Below are positions 40,855 through 48,996 of a stretch of 64,000 nucleotides of DNA, piece after piece. The notes beneath the pieces are model-generated. The model was not told the origin of the DNA and ran no database searches. It saw nothing but the letters and a program-made list of their open reading frames with translations. This DNA comes from Nakaseomyces glabratus (Eukaryota; Ascomycota; Saccharomycetes; Saccharomycetales; Saccharomycetaceae): the NCBI RefSeq assembly GCF_010111755.1, contig NC_088960.1, positions 744,001 to 808,000 on the forward strand. Direction: 5' to 3'. A program made the position numbers and the translations under genes. The stretch's first letter is position 1, and each line of letters opens with the position of its first letter.

Positions 40855-41052
40855 GAAAGTGCAGCAGCACAGACCCGCACCACAGACCCGCACCGCACCA
40901 CAAAAATAAAGGAAATTGAGAAGTGGGAATGTATAACACCGCATATAACACCGTTTGTGAGATAGAGACCAGCATTACATAATGGCCTGCTCCCCCCCCC
41001 CAGCTTGCCTTAACAGAATGCACACACAAAAGGGGACAGAACACGCATACCG

Positions 41053-41082
41053 TATAAGATAATATAAGATAATATAAGATAA
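41053..41082 (+). repeat. Tandem 10-bp repeat (three copies)
   Basis: TATAAGATAA repeated three times exactly, in the NAR1-ZWF1 intergenic DNA. Confidence 0.85.
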
Positions 41083-41240
41083 TACAGTATAAATATGAGC
41101 ATATAGAGAAGAGAAACCGGCAGTGACACTACAATGCCCGCACGCAGGCAGACTATTGAGAAACTGCAAATCACTCCCGAGCCAGACAGCTCGTACAAAT
41201 CACCCCTGAGCAATCACACCTGACGTTAGTATTTTCAGGG

Positions 41241-41301
41241 CCACACAGACACACACAGACACACACAGACACAGACAGACAGAGAGAGACACACACACAC
41301 C
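41241..41301 (+). repeat. CA/GA microsatellite
   Basis: About 60 bp of purine/pyrimidine-biased repeat, built from ACACACAGAC decamers followed by CAGA, GAGA and CA runs. It lies about 310-370 bp upstream of the ZWF1 ATG and is likely length-variable between strains. Confidence 0.85.
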
Positions 41302-41609
41302 GCACATATCCACACTATGCAACTTAAAAGGGGTTTTGGCTTTTCGCAGGGTGGAAGAGGGATGGGAGTGAAGGAACAGAGATAACTCAGACGGAGGTGC
41401 ACAAAGGTGGGATTTTCGATTGTCCCCCAGGAAATAGGGACATCCCCCTTAGTTTGCAAATTCGAACTGCAACTTTTTCCCACTATATAAAGGATGATGG
41501 ATGGCAAAAGTCAATTCGACGGTTAAGCTGAGACCTTACACACATCAAACCCTCAACCCCGCCCCCCAAAATAATTGAAACAATTATTTAAAACAAAGAA
41601 AAGCAAAAA

Positions 41610-43112
41610 ATGTCAGAACCTGTTAAGTTTGAGAAGAATACCGTTGTTGTGGTGTTTGGTGCTTCTGGTGATTTGGCCAAGAAGAAGACTTTCCCAGCTT
41701 TGTTTGGTTTGTTCAGAGAAGGATACCTGCACGAATCCACCAAGATTATCGGTTATGCGCGTTCCAGTCTTACCGTTGAGGAATTGACTGAGCGTATCAA
41801 GCCTCACTTGAAGACTCCAAGGGGTAAGGAGGACGAGGCCAAGATTCCACAGTTCTTCAAGCTGCTGACCTATGTCTCCGGTCCTTACGACCAGGACGAC
41901 GGTTTCATCCGCTTGCGTGAGCAGATTGAGACCTTCGAAGGTGCCAAGTGCTCCACCGTGCCACACAGACTGTTCTACTTCGCTTTGCCACCAAGCGTGT
42001 TCTTGCCAGTCGCCACCAACATTAAGCGTCTGGTGTACGCCGAAAACGGTGTCACTAGACTGATCGTGGAGAAGCCATTTGGTAGAGATCTAGAGACCGC
42101 TAGAAAGCTACAAGCCGACTTGAGTCCATTGTTCAAAGAAGAAGAAATCTACAGAATTGACCATTACTTGGGTAAGGAATTGGTCAAGAACTTGCTAGTC
42201 ATGAGATTCGGTAACCAGTTCTTGAACAGTGCTTGGAACAGAGACAACATCCAATCCATTCAGATCTCCTTCAAAGAACCTTTCGGTACCGAGGGCCGTG
42301 GTGGTTACTTCGATAACATCGGTATCATAAGAGACGTCATGCAAAACCACTTGTTGCAAGTGTTGACTTTGTTGACCATGGAGAGACCTGTCTCCTTCGA
42401 CCCAGAAGCCATCCGTGACGAGAAGGTTAAGGTCCTAAAAGCTATGGCTCCATTCGACCCTAAGGACATCTTGATCGGTCAATACGGTAAGTCCGAAGAT
42501 GGCTCTAAGCCAGCTTACTTGGATGACGAAACCGTTAAGCCAGGCTCCAAGTGTGTCACCTTCGCCGCCATCGCCTTCCAAATCGAAAACGAACGTTGGG
42601 AAGGTGTTCCAATCGTTATGAGAGCTGGTAAAGCTCTTAACGAGGGTAAAGTAGAAATCAGACTGCAATACAAGGCTGTCGCTTCCGGTGTATTCAAGAA
42701 CATCCCACACAACGAATTGGTTATCAGAATTCAACCAAATGAAGCCGTTTACATGAAATTCAACGCCAAGACACCAGGTCTGTCAAACGCTACTCAAGTC
42801 ACTGACCTAGACTTGACTTACTCTTCCAGATACAAGGACTTCTGGATCCCAGAAGCTTACGAAGCTTTGATCAGAGATGCTCTATTGGGTGACCACTCTA
42901 ATTTCGTTAGAGATGATGAGCTTGATGTCAGTTGGAGTTTATTCACACCTCTATTGAACTACCTAGAAGGACCAGATGCTCCTCAACCAGAAATATATCC
43001 ATACGGTTCAAGAGGTCCAAGCGGTCTAAGGGACTACTTGAAGAAGCACAATTACATGATCGAGGAAAAGCACCCATACACTTGGCCAGTCACCACTCCA
43101 GATGAGGATTAA
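41610..43112 (+). CDS. ZWF1: Glucose-6-phosphate 1-dehydrogenase
   Basis: 500 aa (S. cerevisiae 505). It catalyses the first, NADPH-producing step of the oxidative pentose phosphate pathway in the cytosol. The NADP-binding fingerprint GASGDLA is at 17-23 and the active-site motif RIDHYLGKE at 182-190. Later conserved blocks (RNQFLN-like FGNQFLNSAWN, GYFDNIGIIRDVMQNHLLQ) and the C-terminal domain are complete. Codon choice is biased to the preferred yeast set (AAG, GAC, TTG, GGT), as expected for a strongly expressed gene. The start has an A-rich leader (AAAAA before ATG) and a consensus TATA box 118 bp upstream. Confidence 0.98.
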   Translation: MSEPVKFEKNTVVVVFGASGDLAKKKTFPALFGLFREGYLHESTKIIGYARSSLTVEELTERIKPHLKTPRGKEDEAKIPQFFKLLTYVSGPYDQDDGFIRLREQIETFEGAKCSTVPHRLFYFALPPSVFLPVATNIKRLVYAENGVTRLIVEKPFGRDLETARKLQADLSPLFKEEEIYRIDHYLGKELVKNLLVMRFGNQFLNSAWNRDNIQSIQISFKEPFGTEGRGGYFDNIGIIRDVMQNHLLQVLTLLTMERPVSFDPEAIRDEKVKVLKAMAPFDPKDILIGQYGKSEDGSKPAYLDDETVKPGSKCVTFAAIAFQIENERWEGVPIVMRAGKALNEGKVEIRLQYKAVASGVFKNIPHNELVIRIQPNEAVYMKFNAKTPGLSNATQVTDLDLTYSSRYKDFWIPEAYEALIRDALLGDHSNFVRDDELDVSWSLFTPLLNYLEGPDAPQPEIYPYGSRGPSGLRDYLKKHNYMIEEKHPYTWPVTTPDED

Positions 43113-43727
43113 GTGGTTCGTTAGTTTACAGTATCCTTTTTTATGTGTATTTAGAGATACAAGAGCCTTCCTATTTTGAGAGGTCTGATTCTTTTGATAA
43201 GAAGAAGCTATCAGATGTGGAATTGCGGAGTAACCCGTAGATAGATTGCTGTGCTTTTATATATTTCGCCCCGCAGATTTGTGGCGCCTGTGAGTCACAC
43301 TGCGGTAAATAAACATTTTCATCAATACAGGCTCTGACTTTCCCAGGTGGAGTGTGGGGTGTTCCAATGGAACATTTAATATCTGTATACATTTTATATA
43401 GTTATTAGTGATATAGCACAAGTGTTTGATCATTATTGAAAAGTGATTAATTGGTTCGAATAGCGAGTGCTGTCTTATCTTCTACAAAGTTGGCGGCGGA
43501 TATACTTTATGTTAAGTTGTAAGAATCTTATATAATGTATGTTAGTGTTACAAATACTGTACTTTGGTTAATTGGCAGAAATAACTATTATACTCAATTT
43601 GACCATTTTCAACATTTGTTGGCAGAAAAAAAACGCTCTGCGCTTTTCTCAATTTTGTATGCAAAACATAAAAAGATCATTCTTAATGTGTAATACAAAA
43701 AATCGACTAAACTACTCATACTACTAT
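43113..43727. other. Convergent intergenic ZWF1 / ATG2
   Basis: 615 bp between two stop codons, A/T-rich. No gene recognised; a GGTTCGAAT at about 43452 resembles a B box but no cloverleaf can be drawn around it. Confidence 0.5.
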
Positions 43728-46700
43728 TTAATTGTCTTCCTTTTTATATTTATCATTAATTTCCTCAATATTGGATTTATCCAATTGATTATATATGCCT
43801 TGCAATGTTTTCGCTATCGCCTCTGTTGCACCTATCATTGGCCTGATAACTGCAACAGGTGCGGCTTTTGCAATAGTGACAGCAGCTGCCTTCGCACTCC
43901 TAGACTCTTCGCCTCTCAACTCCTGGTTAGTCTGCCATATTGTATTATAAGCAATCTGTATGTGCTTTTCGAGGGCATGGTAGGCCTCTTCAAGGCCTTT
44001 ATGTAAATCCAGAGGCTGCTCGGAATAAAGGCTAACAACCTTCGGTCTACCTGACTCCTCAAGGTCTGCCGCATCGATGATTATAGCACTAGGACTTTTA
44101 TTTCTAATCTTAGGATTTCTTCCAATGAGAACCTGATCTTGTTGCAAAAGTGAATCTAGGTCTAGGACTTTATTTGTTTGACTTACATCAGCAAGGGTCC
44201 TATTTTGCGTTGCATTTCCAGATAAAATTCCTTCTGTGTTTTCGAGTAGTGCTTGCGTTCCTACCGCAAGTTTTGCGCCCAATTTAATAAAATCACCAGT
44301 AGTAGTTTTGATAAATATATTACCACTCTTTTTTACACTTCGGGATATACTCCTATCGCGTTTATACTCAGCAAGTAACACTGTTATAAATGTTTGTGCT
44401 CCAGCTCCCAACGCAATGAACGACTTTACAGGGGCAAATCCTTGCAATATGTTAAATATCTGCTTTGAGGTAACATCATTTCCCCAAATTTTTACGAGTT
44501 GTTCGGAAAGTTCATTAAAACCATTTATGCCATGCAAAACAACACCTTTTAGAGTCACTTTAGACTCATCTAACACAAATAAATTAATTAAATCAGAAAT
44601 CTTTCCAGAGTACATCCCACTAGATGTTTTATTTGGTTTGTAGTCTATCCGTAACTTTATTGTATTTGACTTAAACTTCTGAAGAAATAGAATCTCAGGG
44701 TACTCATCGATCAACTCAAATCTTTTATCATTAAACTGAAAAAATCTTAGTAGAAAATCCACCATATATTGATCTGCATGTATTCTTAGGGGTGCTGAAC
44801 GAATATTGATGGTCGCTTCTGTGGCCTCTAAACTATTAATTGGTTTGAAAAGCATAAAATCAAAATATAGCATTGGCTCAGATTTTGGCCATGCCTCCTT
44901 CTTAAGTAAAGTAACAAACTTATTCCAAGTTGAGGTAGGCAAATTGTCCAAAACCTCATAAGTAGATATCGAGGCTGTAATCTGAAAGAGCTTTGCTGCA
45001 TGGTTATTGAACTCTTCATTACGTGGAGAATTGGAATCGTAAATTTTTATTTTAAATATCAATTCATTTGCCTTGATAAGAGATTTGTAATGTTTTGATG
45101 GATATAAGTAAACTTTATCGGAGTTTAAATGATCATGTTTGCCTTGAACTTGTTCTGATATAATTTGCTTCAAATTTCCCAAATCCTTTTGTTTGGTTGC
45201 TATACAAATGGAGTCGAAAACAGTCGTCCGCGATAGTTCTGATTCAGTCTGTTCTTGACGTTGTATCCCAGATAATAGTCCTTCTTCTAATTCACTAATG
45301 GCGGAGGAGACGTTTTTTCTGGTGTATCGCCAATCATAACCGTCATATAATCTAATATCCGCATTCTTTATATCAAAATCTATTTCACTGATTATATTCC
45401 TGTCATTACTTTGTGAATGCTTTTGAACTTCAGTTCTGCGACTATCCAAGTACTCTTCCTTCAGACTTATAGGTAGAATATCGGAACTGGAGTGTGTATC
45501 AGAGGTCGTATGACTCCAAACTGTTCCCGAATTATAGTCTTCATGAAATTGGAAATCTTCAACTTCATCGAGAAAACTGTTCACAATATGAAGAGAATCT
45601 GAATCACTTCCAATTGATTTATCAATATCTTTATTATCTAAGTTAGATAAATTAAATTCATTCTCCTCGATTGTCTCAAATAAATCGACAGCGACTGAAG
45701 GAACTGGTTGGTATTTTTTATCATCAGGAAAAGTAACCGGGACTTTCAAATCCATACACAATTGTACTAAAGTGTGGAAGGAATCAGAACATACGGATAA
45801 TATAACTTTCTCCAAACATCCATTACAGTTAACTATCTTGTGCTTCTTATTAAGCGTCATTGATAGTCCTTCAAACTTTCCTATTTGACTATACCCACTC
45901 TTTATTAGTGAATCACATATTGTTTTATTCATAACTTGAGTGGTCTTCAAATGATCGTAATTATCAGTTAAATAGAACCTACCAACTTTGCTGTGCATGT
46001 TAATAAGAGCATCATTACCAGATTTTGTTACGATGATAGATTCAAACAAAATTACCAGAGAAGGATTAATTCTAAATGGAAGAAAATTAATTGCTGAATC
46101 CCTGATAGATATACTAAATTCCGGCAATTCACTATATTCAACATTTTGACCCTTTTCCTGATCTAAACTTGCGTTTCTTTGAACAGAGTCAAGCCACTTT
46201 GCTTGATAAAATATCATGATGTCCTTGATTGATACTTTTATCTTTTTATCTGCAAATATACATAATATCAAATGCGGTTGTCCAGAAACTCCGATATTCG
46301 TACTTCTGATAATATCATTTAATGATCCGCTGAAGAACTTAATTTCCACATGAGGTTGAAAGATATTGAACAATAAACCTTTGTCAATCTGGTTCAAAAA
46401 TAGTAAGCGCTGTAAACTAAACTTACAGTGCCTAATTTGGTCAGCATCAAATCCAGAAATACATACTTTAATATCATCAAGCTCAATAATATATTTTGCT
46501 AAAATGGCTCTTTTGTTTATCATTAATGAAGTACTAAGAAGACGCTTATTATTATCATGAAATCGAACGCTATTTTTGTTTGTGGCTTCTGGATATTCTT
46601 GTACTGGCGATGCAATATAAAACTGTTCTATCACCGCACCTATTATCCATAGTGACTTTAAGTTTATTTGACTATCAATTCCTGTTATTTGTACCTTATA

Positions 46701-48491
46701 ATGAGTAAAAACAAAATATTGAGAAAAATGCTCATTATAGCATTTCATTTTTTTTCTTGCACTTGAGAGATCAATTGATACCTCCTTTAATTTCAAACTG
46801 CTGATTTTGATAGACTCAACAATATGTGTCATATTTACTTCGTATAATTTTAAATCCTGATTTAGAGAATCATGCTCTATATTGGGTATGTTAATCTCTA
46901 AAATCGAATTATCAAGAGGTATCTCAATAACTAAAGAGCCGACATTGAGTGAGAATTTCTCATCATTTCTCAATTGACTAACTTGTTTGACACCTAAAAT
47001 CTTCCATTTAGAAAGCACAAAATCGATAAAATCCATTATTTCGTAATATATTTTCAGGAATAAGATTAGGTCATGTTCAGACACTCTGATGATGGTATTC
47101 GCAAGTTCTATAATTGTATTGGACTTACCAAAACTTGCATTGAAACATGGTCTTGTTTCAGATATCCAATCCATATCAAGTCCAACCAAATCAATATCTC
47201 CTACACTTAAATTAATGCCATTAATTTCATTTGACTCCAAATCAACAGCTCTCAAAATAATCTTTTGATTAGACGACAGACCAATTAAAATTTCCTCTAT
47301 TGCTAAATTTGAGAACAAATTTGTATCATTAGAATGAAGCTCATTCTGGAACCTTTTGTATGCTGGTGAATTTTTAACATCAACCTTATCAGTATGTCGG
47401 GGCGAGATTAGTTTGAATATCATAGTTAATATAATATCCTCCCTCACTTTCAAAAGAAAAGGAATATTAACTTGTAAGGTACCTAAATTAATTTTTATTC
47501 GTGAGATAGCAAAATCATCAATAGATGATATACCTACAAAAGAGAAACTCATTCCGTTTATACTAAGTAGCTCATACCTTTCACTATTGAACACTGATGC
47601 ATCTAAACTTTTTATATCAGTATTTGCATCACTTAGAGCACTCATATAAATCGAACTCGCATCTGCCTGTGAAAAATATAAACTTTCTGCCATATCCATA
47701 TTATTAGGCGGTACTACTGAGGGCTCATTATTTATATATGCAATACTAATACCATTTGCATCAAAATTTCTCACATGACCCTCAGATGTTGACATATCAA
47801 TTCTCTTCACTACTACATCCAGACAGTTACAATCCTTCCTTTTGCCTAAATTAATCCTAATTCTTACACTTTGAAGTGTTATTTTTAATTTTGCGAGTGC
47901 TGTAGCTATTACCTTCTGCTGCATGATATTGAACCTAGAGGTAGGGATACTATCGATTGGAGATGAATCATCACTTTCAGTTGTGCTGCTTGCCGTATCA
48001 TCAACAATTATGTCATAAGTATTGGTCGTGGGATTACCTCCAGCGCTTGATGGGTTAGTATAGTCGTCAGGTATTCTAGGAGAATCACTACCCGAGCCAG
48101 ATATCTCATTCTTCAAATGTGCATCTGGTTTGAATTGCATAATAGAACTCGTCAAATCATAAAAACTTTTCGCCAGCGAAAATGAATTCATATCATTAAA
48201 ATCATCCTCATTAATCATCGTAATCATAAAATCAATATTATCTCCAGAGATATGGACATCCCCCGACACAGTTAGTCCCAGCATCAATTTTCCTAGCATA
48301 CCAGAATTCACCTCACATCCAGAAATATTCATCTCGCTGATATTAAGATCAACATCTTGGAAGGTAAATTTACTGTGCGATCCCAACGAAACATCCAGCT
48401 TTGTAATATCAACATTTGAAAACAATGTAATCTGCTGCAACACATACAATATCAACCGTCTTTGTATATTTTGGGGTAACCAAAAAGCCAT
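43728..48491 (-). CDS. ATG2: Atg2 lipid-transfer autophagy protein
   Basis: 1587 aa (S. cerevisiae 1592). Atg2 is a rod-shaped bridge-like lipid transporter that tethers the isolation membrane to the ER together with Atg18 and Atg9, feeding phospholipid to the growing autophagosome. The chorein-type N-terminus (MAFWLPQNIQRRLILYVLQQ) is highly conserved. Beta-rich repeats with hydrophobic alternation run through the middle. The central conserved block (about 1270-1330, ATINIRSAPLRIHADQYMVDF) and a helical C-terminal region (about 1390-1580, including GAGAQTF and the Ala-rich AKAAAVTIAKAAPVAVIRP) are present. A TTG at 48506 opens the frame earlier; the ATG at 48491 gives the conserved start. 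Confidence 0.96.
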   Translation of the reverse strand: MAFWLPQNIQRRLILYVLQQITLFSNVDITKLDVSLGSHSKFTFQDVDLNISEMNISGCEVNSGMLGKLMLGLTVSGDVHISGDNIDFMITMINEDDFNDMNSFSLAKSFYDLTSSIMQFKPDAHLKNEISGSGSDSPRIPDDYTNPSSAGGNPTTNTYDIIVDDTASSTTESDDSSPIDSIPTSRFNIMQQKVIATALAKLKITLQSVRIRINLGKRKDCNCLDVVVKRIDMSTSEGHVRNFDANGISIAYINNEPSVVPPNNMDMAESLYFSQADASSIYMSALSDANTDIKSLDASVFNSERYELLSINGMSFSFVGISSIDDFAISRIKINLGTLQVNIPFLLKVREDIILTMIFKLISPRHTDKVDVKNSPAYKRFQNELHSNDTNLFSNLAIEEILIGLSSNQKIILRAVDLESNEINGINLSVGDIDLVGLDMDWISETRPCFNASFGKSNTIIELANTIIRVSEHDLILFLKIYYEIMDFIDFVLSKWKILGVKQVSQLRNDEKFSLNVGSLVIEIPLDNSILEINIPNIEHDSLNQDLKLYEVNMTHIVESIKISSLKLKEVSIDLSSARKKMKCYNEHFSQYFVFTHYKVQITGIDSQINLKSLWIIGAVIEQFYIASPVQEYPEATNKNSVRFHDNNKRLLSTSLMINKRAILAKYIIELDDIKVCISGFDADQIRHCKFSLQRLLFLNQIDKGLLFNIFQPHVEIKFFSGSLNDIIRSTNIGVSGQPHLILCIFADKKIKVSIKDIMIFYQAKWLDSVQRNASLDQEKGQNVEYSELPEFSISIRDSAINFLPFRINPSLVILFESIIVTKSGNDALINMHSKVGRFYLTDNYDHLKTTQVMNKTICDSLIKSGYSQIGKFEGLSMTLNKKHKIVNCNGCLEKVILSVCSDSFHTLVQLCMDLKVPVTFPDDKKYQPVPSVAVDLFETIEENEFNLSNLDNKDIDKSIGSDSDSLHIVNSFLDEVEDFQFHEDYNSGTVWSHTTSDTHSSSDILPISLKEEYLDSRRTEVQKHSQSNDRNIISEIDFDIKNADIRLYDGYDWRYTRKNVSSAISELEEGLLSGIQRQEQTESELSRTTVFDSICIATKQKDLGNLKQIISEQVQGKHDHLNSDKVYLYPSKHYKSLIKANELIFKIKIYDSNSPRNEEFNNHAAKLFQITASISTYEVLDNLPTSTWNKFVTLLKKEAWPKSEPMLYFDFMLFKPINSLEATEATINIRSAPLRIHADQYMVDFLLRFFQFNDKRFELIDEYPEILFLQKFKSNTIKLRIDYKPNKTSSGMYSGKISDLINLFVLDESKVTLKGVVLHGINGFNELSEQLVKIWGNDVTSKQIFNILQGFAPVKSFIALGAGAQTFITVLLAEYKRDRSISRSVKKSGNIFIKTTTGDFIKLGAKLAVGTQALLENTEGILSGNATQNRTLADVSQTNKVLDLDSLLQQDQVLIGRNPKIRNKSPSAIIIDAADLEESGRPKVVSLYSEQPLDLHKGLEEAYHALEKHIQIAYNTIWQTNQELRGEESRSAKAAAVTIAKAAPVAVIRPMIGATEAIAKTLQGIYNQLDKSNIEEINDKYKKEDN

Positions 48492-48996
48492 TACTAATGA
48501 ATCCAACTACTTTGCGGTAACAGATGTAGTCCTTATATGTTACTGTTGATGTTTCTATCTTCCGTTTTAGCTTGTTGCAACCTTAACTTTCATGTAAATT
48601 CGATGGCCTTCTGTTGTGGTATAAACAAACTAAATCTCTGATATTTTGAGACAAATGGTACAATAGTGTTTGGATCAGAGATGTTATATTACTGCTATGA
48701 GAGCTACTAGAGTCACCGATGGTAATTATTTGATAACATGCCAATGATAAAGTCATCGCAAGTTTTCTTGATGATCGGACATTTTTTCTCCCTTTAAAAA
48801 ATTCAAGCGCAATGAGTACAAAGAGGTGGCACACAAAAGAAACAACTAAAGTATTCCTCATCTAAAGTTCCAATATATTTGGCTTTTACACATCCGATTA
48901 ATGGTATTCATAATATTGGTACAATGTTCTTTCTTTTAATACACAATGTGCTATATAAGGTGCGATAAAATAATAGAGAATACAAAATGTCTTGCT
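48492..48996. other. Intergenic ATG2 promoter / SLA2 3' flank
   Basis: 505 bp; both genes read leftwards. No gene or RNA recognised. Confidence 0.5.

Larger units (their letters stand above)
40855..41609. promoter_or_regulatory. NAR1 3' flank and repeat-rich ZWF1 promoter
   Basis: 755 bp. It holds a run of ten C (40992-41001), a tandem TATAAGATAA repeat, a CA/GA microsatellite (separate entries) and STRE-type AGGGG and CCCCT near 41331 and 41445. A strong TATA box, TATATAAAG, lies at 41484-41492, about 118 bp before the ZWF1 ATG. No further gene seen. Confidence 0.55.

Noticed and set aside
41448..41470. Hairpin with a TTCGAAT loop on the minus strand
   Set aside because: A T-arm-like stem can be drawn, but no D arm, anticodon arm or acceptor stem follows; it lies in the ZWF1 promoter.
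43440..43470. GGTTCGAAT resembling a tRNA B box
   Set aside because: The flanking 5-base arms do not pair and there is no A box at the right distance.
48492..48506. Longer N-termini from TTG codons (ATG2, SIN4, PDR16, NAR1, JJJ1, SUI1)
   Set aside because: Yeast nuclear genes start at ATG almost without exception, and the ATG in each case matches the conserved family N-terminus.
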